From the NCBI RefSeq assembly GCF_024213555.1, contig NZ_JANAVO010000001.1, positions 1-64,000 on the forward strand: DNA of 64,000 nucleotides, given 5' to 3'. The translations under genes and the position numbers were made by a program. Shown here piece after piece: positions 57,190-64,000 of the stretch. Every line of letters starts with the position of its first letter. The stretch's first letter is position 1. The stretch is from Allokutzneria sp. A3M-2-11 16 (GTDB taxonomy: Bacteria; Actinomycetota; Actinomycetes; Mycobacteriales; Pseudonocardiaceae). Below the pieces are notes generated by a model. It was not told the origin of the DNA. It worked only from the letters and a program-made list of their open reading frames with translations, and did no database searches.

Positions 57190-58412
57190 CAGGCGTTCTC
57201 CCCCACGAGGTCGAAGTAGCGGGCGGCGGTGTCCATGTCCTTGTCACCACGGCCGGAGAGGCACACCAGGATCACGCCATCGGGCCCGAGTTCCTGGCCG
57301 AGCTTCAAGGCACCGGCCAGCGCGTGCGAGGACTCGATCGCCGGGATGATGCCCTCGGTGCGCGAGAGCAGCCGCAGCGCCTCCATGGCCTCCGCGTCGG
57401 TCACCGCGCGGTACTCGGCGCGGCCGATGTCCTTGAGGTAGGAGTGCTCGGGGCCGACGCCGGGGTAGTCCAGGCCCGCGGAGATCGAGTACGCCTCGGT
57501 GATCTGCCCGTCTGAGTCCTGGAGCAGGTACGAGAACGCGCCGTGCAGGATGCCCGGCTCGCCCTCGGTCAGGGTCGCCCCGTGCTCGTCGGTGTCCACG
57601 CCCTTGCCCGCGGGCTCCAGGCCGACCAGCCGCACCGAGGGGTCGTCGAGGAAGCCGTGGAAGATGCCGATCGCGTTGGAGCCGCCGCCGACGCACGCCG
57701 CGACCACGTCGGGCAGCCGGCCAACCTGGTCGAGCATCTGGGCGCGGGCCTCGGCACCGATCACCTTGTGGAAGTTGCGCACCATCATCGGGAACGGGTG
57801 CGGGCCCGCGGCGGTGCCGAGCAGGTAGTGGGTGTCGTCGACGTTGGCCACCCAGTCGCGCAGCGCCTCGTTGATCGCGTCCTTGAGCGTGCGGGAGCCG
57901 GTCTTGACCGGGATGACCTCCGCGCCGAGCAGCTTCATCCGCGCCACGTTGAGCGCCTGCCGCTGGGTGTCGACCTCGCCCATGTAGACCACGCAGTCGA
58001 GGTCGAGCAGCGCGCACGCGGTCGCGGCGGCCACGCCGTGCTGTCCGGCACCGGTCTCGGCGATGACCCGCTTCTTGCCCATCCGCTTGGTCAGCAGCGC
58101 CTGGCCCAGCACGTTGTTGATCTTGTGCGAGCCGGTGTGGTTGAGGTCCTCGCGCTTGAGGAAGATCCGCGCGCCGCCCGCGTGCTCGGCGAACTTCGGC
58201 GCCTCGGTCAGCAGCGAGGGCCGGTTGGCGTACTCGCGGAGCAGCCGCTCGAACTCGGTGACGAAGTCCGGGTCCACCCGCGCCTTGTCGTAGAAGGTGG
58301 CCAGCTCGTCGATCGCGGCCATCAGCGCCTCGGGCATGTACCGGCCGCCGTAGGGTCCGAAGTGCCCGCGATCGTCCGGGCCGTGCTTGTCGCGGTCCTC
58401 GTCGTGGGTCAT
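57189..58412 (-). CDS. trpB: Tryptophan synthase beta chain
   Basis: This encodes 407 residues from an ATG at 58412 with GAGGAGAAG upstream. The sequence is classic Trp[41 protein letters not shown] (with the pyridoxal-phosphate lysine in HTGSHKIN), [18 protein letters not shown], the phosphate-binding [18 protein letters not shown] and [16 protein letters not shown]. It condenses indole with serine. The charged N-terminal extension ([13 protein letters not shown]) is ordinary for actinobacteria. Confidence 0.97.
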   Translation of the reverse strand: MTHDEDRDKHGPDDRGHFGPYGGRYMPEALMAAIDELATFYDKARVDPDFVTEFERLLREYANRPSLLTEAPKFAEHAGGARIFLKREDLNHTGSHKINNVLGQALLTKRMGKKRVIAETGAGQHGVAAATACALLDLDCVVYMGEVDTQRQALNVARMKLLGAEVIPVKTGSRTLKDAINEALRDWVANVDDTHYLLGTAAGPHPFPMMVRNFHKVIGAEARAQMLDQVGRLPDVVAACVGGGSNAIGIFHGFLDDPSVRLVGLEPAGKGVDTDEHGATLTEGEPGILHGAFSYLLQDSDGQITEAYSISAGLDYPGVGPEHSYLKDIGRAEYRAVTDAEAMEALRLLSRTEGIIPAIESSHALAGALKLGQELGPDGVILVCLSGRGDKDMDTAARYFDLVGENA

Positions 58413-58426
58413 GGGGGCGCTTCTCC

Positions 58427-59236
58427 TCAGCGGCTCGGGCGGGGGCAGGCGGGGTGCGAGCCCGCGGTCACCAGCTGGGTCACCGCGCCGCGCGGGTTTC
58501 CGCTGGTCACCAGGCCCTCACCGACCAGGACGGCGTCCGCGCCGTAGCCCGCGTAGGTCATCAGGTCGCTGGGGCCGCGCACGCCGGACTCGGCGATCTT
58601 GATGACCTCGCTCGGCAGGCCGGGCGCGATCCGGCCGAAGCAGTCGCGGTCCACCTCCAGCGTGGTCAGGTCGCGGGCGTTGACGCCGATCACCTGGGCG
58701 CCCGCCTCCAGCGCGCGGTCGGCCTCCTCGGCGGTGTGCACCTCGACCAGCGCGGTCATGCCGAGGGACTCCGCGCGGTCCAGCAGCGCCTCCAGCACGT
58801 TCTGCTCCAGGGCCGCCACGATCAGCAGGATCATGTCCGCGCCGTGCGCCCGCGCCTCGTGGATCTGGTACGGGCTGACCATGAAGTCCTTGCGCAGCAA
58901 GGGAACGTCGACCGAGGCGCGGACCGCGTCGAGGTCGGCCAGCGATCCGCCGAAGCGGCGCTCCTCGGTGAGCACGCTGATCACCCGCGCGCCACCGGCC
59001 TCGTAGTCCCTGGCCAGCTCGGCCGGGTCGGCGATGCCCGCGAGATCGCCCTTGGACGGGCTGCGGCGCTTGACCTCCGCGATCACGCCGACCCCGGGCG
59101 CGCGCAGCGCGGCCATCACGTCCCTGGGCGGCGGCGCCTGCGCGGCGAGTTCCTTGATCGCCTCAAGCGGTGTCGCGGCTTCGCGGACGGCCAGGTCGGC
59201 GCGGACACCTTCAAGAATCGACTCCAGGACGTTCAC
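58427..59236 (-). CDS. trpC: Indole-3-glycerol phosphate synthase
   Basis: This encodes 269 residues from the GTG at 59236, preferred over the GTG at 59242 because GGAGGA then has normal spacing. Signatures: [110 protein letters not shown] and [12 protein letters not shown]. It closes the indole ring in tryptophan synthesis. It lies 14 bases upstream of trpB. Confidence 0.96.
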   Translation of the reverse strand: MNVLESILEGVRADLAVREAATPLEAIKELAAQAPPPRDVMAALRAPGVGVIAEVKRRSPSKGDLAGIADPAELARDYEAGGARVISVLTEERRFGGSLADLDAVRASVDVPLLRKDFMVSPYQIHEARAHGADMILLIVAALEQNVLEALLDRAESLGMTALVEVHTAEEADRALEAGAQVIGVNARDLTTLEVDRDCFGRIAPGLPSEVIKIAESGVRGPSDLMTYAGYGADAVLVGEGLVTSGNPRGAVTQLVTAGSHPACPRPSR

Positions 59237-59423
59237 GCGCACTCCTCCGCATGATCCGTTCGTCCGGCGCGGCCGTTGCTGGCTCGTCCCGGCGCTCGAA
59301 TCGGTTCGTAGCTGCCGCTCCGACAGGCGACCGTCCCCAGAACGGTGGCCGTGAGGCGTTCATGGATGCTAACTCTCAGGCGGTGCCGCTCCCGGTCTGG
59401 GGTCACCGAATCCGTCCTGGCTG
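59237..59423. other. Gap upstream of trpC
   Basis: This 187-base gap inside the trp cluster shows no leader peptide with tandem Trp codons, no strong hairpin and no repeat. It may hold a separate promoter for trpCBA. Confidence 0.4.
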
Positions 59424-59960
59424 TCAAGGGTCTTTCCGCGCTGTGACCGTGGGATCACTCCCCGAGTCCAACGCCTCCCACACCTCCCGGTCGGGATCGG
59501 CGGCCCTGGCGTTACTCCCGGTGTCGTAACGGGCACCCAGCGCGGGCATCCGCGCCCCGCCGACCAGCACGATCAGCCCGGCCGCGAGCAGCGGTGCCAG
59601 CCCGGCCAGCCCGAGCAGCGGCCCGGCCGCGGTCACCGTCGCCGCGTAGCCGAGCCACAGCGCGATCCCGCCCGCCCCCAGCAGCGCCAGCAGCCCGCCG
59701 ACCACCCGGCGGAGCGCTCCGGCGGTGGCGACGGCCCCGGCGATCCCGGCGAGGCTGAGCAGCGCCAGGGGGATCAGCGCGGGCACCTGGTCGGCGCCGG
59801 TCGGCCGGTCCCGCGCGGCGGCCGGGGACCCGGTCCCGTCGAACCACGGCACCGTCGAAGCCGCCCAGAGCAGCCCCGCCGCGGCGAGCAACAGCAGCAC
59901 GACCGTCCACATGAGACCGCGGGCGGGCCGGACGGCTTGCCCGCCAACGGGCTCAGACAC
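59424..59960 (-). CDS. TIGR02234-type trp-operon membrane protein
   Basis: This encodes 178 residues from the GTG at 59960, overlapping the trpE stop by 8 bases. There are four hydrophobic segments: [60 protein letters not shown] and [20 protein letters not shown]. The WF motif after the first (TVPWFDGTG) is typical of the membrane protein family found in actinobacterial trp operons. The polar tail contains [15 protein letters not shown]. Its function is unknown; conserved placement between trpE and trpC suggests a link to tryptophan. Confidence 0.88.
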   Translation of the reverse strand: MSEPVGGQAVRPARGLMWTVVLLLLAAAGLLWAASTVPWFDGTGSPAAARDRPTGADQVPALIPLALLSLAGIAGAVATAGALRRVVGGLLALLGAGGIALWLGYAATVTAAGPLLGLAGLAPLLAAGLIVLVGGARMPALGARYDTGSNARAADPDREVWEALDSGSDPTVTARKDP

Positions 59961-61503
59961 GACGTTCGACCCCGTCGACGGCCAGCGCCAGGGTGTCGGC
60001 GGTGGCGATCGCCGAGAGCACCGCACGGGCCTTGTTCAGGCACTCCTGGTCCTCGGAGACCGGGTCGGAGTCGGCCACGATGCCCGCCCCGGCCTGCACG
60101 TAGGCCACGCCTTCGCGGACCAGCGCGGTGCGGATGGCGATGGCGGTGTCGGCGTCGCCCGCGAAGTCCAGGTAGCCGACCACGCCGCCGTAGAGGCCGC
60201 GGCGGGTCGGCTCCAGCTCCTCGATCAGCTCCATCGCGCGCGGCTTCGGCGCTCCGGAGAGGGTGCCCGCGGGGAAGCAGGCCGCGACCGCGTCGAAGGC
60301 GGTGCGGTCGTCGGCGAGCTGCCCGGTGACGGTGGAGACGATGTGCATGACGTGGCTGTAGCGCTCGATGCGGAAGAAGTCGACCACCGTGACCGAGCCC
60401 GGCTTGCAGACCCGGCCGAGGTCGTTGCGCGCCAGGTCGACTAGCATCAGGTGCTCGGCGCGCTCCTTCTCGTCGTGCAGCAGGTCCTTCGCCAGCAGCG
60501 AGTCCTCCTCCTCGTCGGCGCCGCGCCAGCGCGTCCCGGCGATCGGGTGCGTGGTCGCCTTGCCGTCGCGGACGGTGACCAGCGCCTCCGGGCTGGAGCC
60601 GACGATCGCGAAGCCGTCGAGGTTGAGCAGGTACATGTACGGGCTGGGGTTGGTGGTGCGCAGGACCCGGTAGATGTCCAGCGGGTCGGCCGCGGTCTCC
60701 AGCTCGAACCGCTGCGAGACGACGACCTGGAACGCCTCGCCCGCGTGGATGGCCTCCTTGGCCTTCTCCACGGCCGCGGTGTAGTCGGCGGTGCTGCGGC
60801 GGCGGGTGAACCGCGGTTCCGGGCGGGAGAACACCGCGGCGCTGGGCGCGGCGGAGGTGCACAGCCGCGCGGTCATGTCATCAAGGCGCGCGACGGCCTC
60901 GTCGTAGGCGGCGTCCACCCGCTCGTCGGTGTCGTCCCAGTTGATCGCGTTGGCGATGAGCGTGATCGTGCCCTCGTGGTGGTCCATCGCGGCGAGGTCC
61001 ATCGCCAGCAGCATCACCAGCTCGGGGATCTCCAGGTCGCTCTCGGCCAGCTCCGGCAGCGCCTCCAGCCTGCGCACCACGTCGTAGCCGAGGTAGCCGA
61101 CCATGCCGCCGGTGAGCGGGGGCATGCCGGGCAGCGCGTCGGTGTGCAGCAGCCGCATGGTCTCGCGCAGCGCCACCAGCGGGTCGCCGTCGCGGGGCAG
61201 GCCGACCGGCGGGGTGCCGGTCCAGGTGGCGTGCCCGTCGACCACGGTCAGCGCGGCCGGGCTGTGGGCGCCCACGAAGGACCAGCGCGACCACGAGCGG
61301 CCGTTCTCGGCGGATTCGAAGAGGAAGGTGCCGGGCCGGGCGGCGCCGAGCTTGCGGTAGACCCCGACCGGGGTCTCGCCGTCGGCGAGCAGTCGCCGCA
61401 CCACCGGGATGACGCGGCGATCCCTGGCTAGTTCACGGAACTCCTCGCGGCTGGGGCTGATCTCCCCCATCGCGGTCCTGCCGGGCGCGAGCACACTGAC
61501 CAT
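59953..61503 (-). CDS. trpE: Anthranilate synthase component I
   Basis: This encodes 516 residues from the ATG at 61503; a second ATG 11 codons in is possible. The N-terminal regulatory domain has [20 protein letters not shown], where an LLESA-type motif binds feedback tryptophan. The chorismate-binding C-terminal domain has [77 protein letters not shown] and [20 protein letters not shown]. It makes anthranilate with a glutamine amidotransferase encoded elsewhere. Confidence 0.96.
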   Translation of the reverse strand: MVSVLAPGRTAMGEISPSREEFRELARDRRVIPVVRRLLADGETPVGVYRKLGAARPGTFLFESAENGRSWSRWSFVGAHSPAALTVVDGHATWTGTPPVGLPRDGDPLVALRETMRLLHTDALPGMPPLTGGMVGYLGYDVVRRLEALPELAESDLEIPELVMLLAMDLAAMDHHEGTITLIANAINWDDTDERVDAAYDEAVARLDDMTARLCTSAAPSAAVFSRPEPRFTRRRSTADYTAAVEKAKEAIHAGEAFQVVVSQRFELETAADPLDIYRVLRTTNPSPYMYLLNLDGFAIVGSSPEALVTVRDGKATTHPIAGTRWRGADEEEDSLLAKDLLHDEKERAEHLMLVDLARNDLGRVCKPGSVTVVDFFRIERYSHVMHIVSTVTGQLADDRTAFDAVAACFPAGTLSGAPKPRAMELIEELEPTRRGLYGGVVGYLDFAGDADTAIAIRTALVREGVAYVQAGAGIVADSDPVSEDQECLNKARAVLSAIATADTLALAVDGVERRV

Positions 61504-61586
61504 GGGGACATTGTGCCTGGTCGTTGACGAGGGCTGTGACCACGGCCCATTATTTCCACAAGCGTTGAATACAGAGGTCAGCCCGC

Positions 61587-62237
61587 GTGCGGGCCGGGAT
61601 GGTGGAGATGAGCGCCGGGACTGAGAGTACTTCACCGCGCAGGCGTGGGCGGCGACCCGCGGGCGAGGACACCCGCCGCGCGCTGCTGGACGCGGCCCGC
61701 AGGTCCTTCGCCGAGCACGGTTTCGCCGGGGCGACGGTGCGCGGGATCGCCGCCGAGGCCGGAGTGGACGCGGCGATGGTGAACCACTGGTTCGGTGGCA
61801 AGGAAGGCTTGTTCGCCAGCGCCATGGAGCTGCCGCTGGACCCGAAGCGGATCAGCGAGATGCTGCTGACCGGGCCACTGGAGGAGATGGGCGAGCGCAT
61901 CGTGCGCACGTTCCTGAGCGTGTGGGACGGCGCGGGCGGCGGGGCGTTCGTGGCGTTGATGCGCAGCGCCTCCAGCAACGAGACCGCGGCGCGGATGTTG
62001 CGGGAGTTCATCTCCAACGTCGTGTTCGGGCCGATCACGCGACGGGTCGGTCCGGACCGCCCGGAGCTGCGCGCCGCGTTGTGCGGCACGCAGATCTCCG
62101 GGCTCGGCATGGTCCGCTACGTGATCAAGCTGGAGCCGTTGGCCTCGGCCGACCACGACACCCTGGCTGCGGCGATCGCCCCGAACCTCCAGCGCTACCT
62201 CACCGGGGACCTGGGCCCTACTTCCACTCCCACTTGA
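61587..62237 (+). CDS. TetR family transcriptional regulator
   Basis: This encodes 216 residues from the GTG at 61587; ATGs at 61599 and 61608 are alternatives. The helix-turn-helix domain is [53 protein letters not shown]. The C-terminal domain matches the TetR_C_17-like group ([34 protein letters not shown]). It diverges from trpE with an 83-base gap and overlaps the convergent papain-inhibitor-like gene by 20 bases. The ligand and targets are unknown. Confidence 0.88.
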   Translation: MRAGMVEMSAGTESTSPRRRGRRPAGEDTRRALLDAARRSFAEHGFAGATVRGIAAEAGVDAAMVNHWFGGKEGLFASAMELPLDPKRISEMLLTGPLEEMGERIVRTFLSVWDGAGGGAFVALMRSASSNETAARMLREFISNVVFGPITRRVGPDRPELRAALCGTQISGLGMVRYVIKLEPLASADHDTLAAAIAPNLQRYLTGDLGPTSTPT

Positions 62238-62604
62238 TGTCGATGTTCCCGCGACTCAGCGGGGCGAGCTCCTTGAATGCCTTTTCGCTCAGGTCGAAGT
62301 GGTTCTTGGAGCAGCCGGGGCACTTGTCCTTCACCTTGACGGTAATCGACTTGCCACCGTAAGTGACCTTGAGCTTCTTCTTGCAGATCGGGTCGTTGTT
62401 CGGATTGCCCGAGCCGAACCACGAGTCGGACACCGCGACCAGCTTCTGCGTCCTGGCATTGATGGGATCTCCGCAGGCCCCCGTGCCGGAGAGGCTGTAG
62501 TAGGTGGCATTCCCGGACTTCGGCGCGGCGAACGCGGGGGCATTGCCGACACCGGCGAACAAGATCGCGCAGACCGCGGCGACAAACGGGGAAGAACGCT
62601 TCAT
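62218..62604 (-). CDS. Secreted double-psi beta-barrel protein, papain-inhibitor-like
   Basis: This encodes 128 residues from the ATG at 62604 (a GTG at 62622 would add six). A signal peptide (SSPFVAAVCAILFAGVGNAP) is followed by a mature domain of about 100 residues: GNATYYSLSGTGACGDPINA, then LVAVSDSWFGSGNPNNDPIC, KVKDKCPGCSKNHFDLSEKA and [19 protein letters not shown]. This closely parallels the Streptomyces papain inhibitor (SPI) and RlpA-like/expansin barrels, with the same two likely disulfides. It may inhibit extracellular cysteine or serine proteases. Its codons look lower in GC than neighbours by eye. Confidence 0.85.
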   Translation of the reverse strand: MKRSSPFVAAVCAILFAGVGNAPAFAAPKSGNATYYSLSGTGACGDPINARTQKLVAVSDSWFGSGNPNNDPICKKKLKVTYGGKSITVKVKDKCPGCSKNHFDLSEKAFKELAPLSRGNIDIKWEWK

Positions 62605-62672
62605 GCGGCCCAGTCTCGCCACCGGGCAGAATTTCGCGAGGCCGAATAACCGTTCTTGAATTAAAGAAAAAG

Positions 62673-63026
62673 CTATTCGGCGGAATCCGAAAGAAGAATG
62701 TCCGTGTCGAAACAGGTTCGCGTTCCGGTGTGGCAGGCCGCGCCTTCCTGATCAACGATGAGCAGCACGGTGTCGCCGTCGCAGTCCAGCCGGACCTCGT
62801 GCACGTGCTGCGTGTGCCCGGAGGTCTCGCCCTTCACCCAGTACTGCTGCCTGCTGCGCGAGTAGTACGTGGCGCGGCGCGTGGTCAGCGTGCGGTGCAG
62901 CGCCTCGTCGTCCATCCACGCCACCATCAGCACCTCACCGGTGCCGCGTTGCTGGGCTACGGCGCTGAACAGGCCGTCGGCGTTGCGCTTCAGCCGCTCG
63001 GCGATCTTCGGGTCGAGTCGGTTCAC
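62673..63026 (-). CDS. hisI: Phosphoribosyl-AMP cyclohydrolase
   Basis: This encodes 117 residues from the GTG at 63026 (GGAGCG upstream), overlapping the upstream membrane gene by 4 bases. Family pattern: [40 protein letters not shown] and the metal site [29 protein letters not shown]. It opens the purine ring in histidine synthesis. The PRA-PH (HisE) activity is encoded elsewhere, as is usual in actinobacteria. Confidence 0.95.
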   Translation of the reverse strand: MNRLDPKIAERLKRNADGLFSAVAQQRGTGEVLMVAWMDDEALHRTLTTRRATYYSRSRQQYWVKGETSGHTQHVHEVRLDCDGDTVLLIVDQEGAACHTGTRTCFDTDILLSDSAE

Positions 63027-63382
63027 CGTCGCTCCAGGAACTTCCGCATCGGGCCGGTGCTCAGCAGCACCACGGCGTAGACCTGTGCCGCGCCGAGGAC
63101 TCCGGAGAGCACGCGGGCCAGGACCGGCCCGTCGCCGAGGACGATCAGCAGGTGCAGCAGCGCCGCGAAGACCGCGACGGCGATCGCACCCGCCCTGGCG
63201 ATGCCGATGCGGGCGAGGATGCTCCCGGCCGCGACAGCGGAGAGCACGAGCAGCACCAGCGGCGTCATGACCACGTCGGCGCCGCCTTCGGCCGTCCAGC
63301 GCACGATCGCGGCGATGAGGAAGACCAGCTGCGCGCCGACCAGGCAGGCCAGCGTCGCCCACAGTTCGACCGGGCGCTTCAC
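63023..63382 (-). CDS. Small four-helix membrane protein in the his operon
   Basis: This encodes 119 residues from a GTG overlapping the hisF stop (GTGA) and ending with a 4-base overlap on hisI. Four hydrophobic segments fill the chain: [58 protein letters not shown] and [15 protein letters not shown]. Not a family I can name. Overlaps on both sides show it is translated as part of the his operon. Its function is unknown. Confidence 0.75.
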   Translation of the reverse strand: MKRPVELWATLACLVGAQLVFLIAAIVRWTAEGGADVVMTPLVLLVLSAVAAGSILARIGIARAGAIAVAVFAALLHLLIVLGDGPVLARVLSGVLGAAQVYAVVLLSTGPMRKFLERR

Positions 63383-64000
63383 CGGACCGTCACCCCGGCC
63401 GCGCGCAGACCGTCTTTGACCTCACCGATCCGCAACTGTCCAAAGTGGAACACGCTGGCGGCGAGGACCGCGTTGGCGCCTGCTTCCACCGCGGGCGGGA
63501 AGTGCTCGACCGCGCCCGCTCCGCCGCTGGCGATCAGCGGCACCGTCACGGCGGCGCGCACGAGCCCCAGCAGCTCCAGGTCGAACCCGGCCTTGGTGCC
63601 GTCGGCGTCCATGGAGTTCAACAGGATCTCGCCGACGCCCAGTTCCTGACCGCGCGCGGCCCATTCCACCGCGCAGATCCCGGTGCCGCGCCTGCCGCCG
63701 TGCGTGGTGACCTCGAAGCCGGACGCGGTGGGCTGCACGCCTTCCGGCACGCGGCGCGCGTCCACGGAGAGCACGACGCACTGGGCACCGAACCGCTGGG
63801 ACGCCTCGCGCAGCAGCTCCGGCCGCGCGATGGCCGCCGTGTTCAGGCTGACCTTGTCGGCGCCCGCGCGCAGCAGCTTGTCGACGTCGTCGACCTCGCG
63901 CACGCCGCCGCCGACCGTGAGCGGGATGAACACCTGTTCCGCGGTGCGGCGCACGACGTCGTAGGTGGTCTCCCGGCTCCCGGAGGAGGCCGTGATGTCC
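63379..64000 (-). CDS. hisF: Imidazole glycerol phosphate synthase, cyclase subunit (5' end outside window)
   Basis: The frame is open from the window edge (64000) to the stop at 63379-63381 and covers the C-terminal four-fifths of HisF. Signatures: [84 protein letters not shown] and [13 protein letters not shown]. It forms the imidazole ring from PRFAR and HisH-derived ammonia. The start lies beyond base 64000. Confidence 0.96.
   Translation of the reverse strand, partial: DITASSGSRETTYDVVRRTAEQVFIPLTVGGGVREVDDVDKLLRAGADKVSLNTAAIARPELLREASQRFGAQCVVLSVDARRVPEGVQPTASGFEVTTHGGRRGTGICAVEWAARGQELGVGEILLNSMDADGTKAGFDLELLGLVRAAVTVPLIASGGAGAVEHFPPAVEAGANAVLAASVFHFGQLRIGEVKDGLRAAGVTVR

Noticed and set aside
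59237-59423. Tryptophan attenuator leader in front of trpC
   Set aside because: There is no short frame with tandem Trp codons and no alternative hairpins; the region upstream of trpE (61504-61586) is also too short and lacks them.

Overview
The window is high-GC actinobacterial chromosome. It has GTG starts, dense operons with 4-nt overlaps, and housekeeping proteins that read like those of the Pseudonocardiales (Amycolatopsis/Actinokineospora/Crossiella-like). The genus cannot be fixed from the sequence alone. It is mostly core genome: the end of the principal sigma factor, pyruvate kinase, glutamate synthase, the trp genes and the end of a his operon, with accessory genes between them.

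Layout, left to right. (1) 1-3 kb: 3' end of sigA with a terminator, a secreted protein, a broken DUF1348 gene facing a TetR gene across two palindromic operators, a zinc-ribbon miniprotein and a DUF7455 protein. (2) 3-8 kb: a XylFGH-type sugar ABC operon ending in a ROK regulator. (3) 8-15 kb: secreted and lipoproteins, a 1006-residue SARP/NB-ARC/TPR regulator and a DEAD/DEAH helicase. (4) 15-22.5 kb: a YihY membrane protein, two glycosyltransferases, and a general-stress partner-switching set: STAS antagonist, pseudophosphatase-ATPase-STAS fusion, anti-sigma kinase and SigF-like sigma factor. (5) 22.6-34.6 kb: DacB carboxypeptidase, GH18 chitinase, GlxA-type regulator, secreted peptidase-like hydrolase, TesB, pyruvate kinase, VanZ, DUF2461, and a BNR-repeat/MoaD pair. 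(6) 34.6-40.5 kb: an isonitrile synthase-oxygenase pair (isnA-isnB) translationally coupled to two polytopic glycosyltransferases and followed by a PlsC-type acyltransferase. This is the best candidate for an undescribed system. (7) 40.7-50 kb: gltBD, then a cobalamin riboswitch driving a btuFCD-like importer. (8) 50-54.7 kb: a dicarboxylate symporter, an orphan TAXI lipoprotein and a two-component system. (9) 54.7-64 kb: lgt, a VapC-like pair, trpA-trpB-trpC-membrane protein-trpE, a TetR gene, a papain-inhibitor-like secreted protein, hisI, a membrane protein and hisF (cut by the window edge).

A second theme is non-coding. Three unrelated families of intergenic inverted repeats recur: A, about 21 bp, core GAAYG-N-N-N-CRTTC; B, 112-119 bp, GTCTTCAAGTAC ends; C, about 63 bp, CGTTTCGTACTC ends. 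They lie almost exclusively in gaps between convergent genes, and several supply the stop codon of the adjacent gene. They look like dispersed bidirectional terminators or miniature mobile hairpins.
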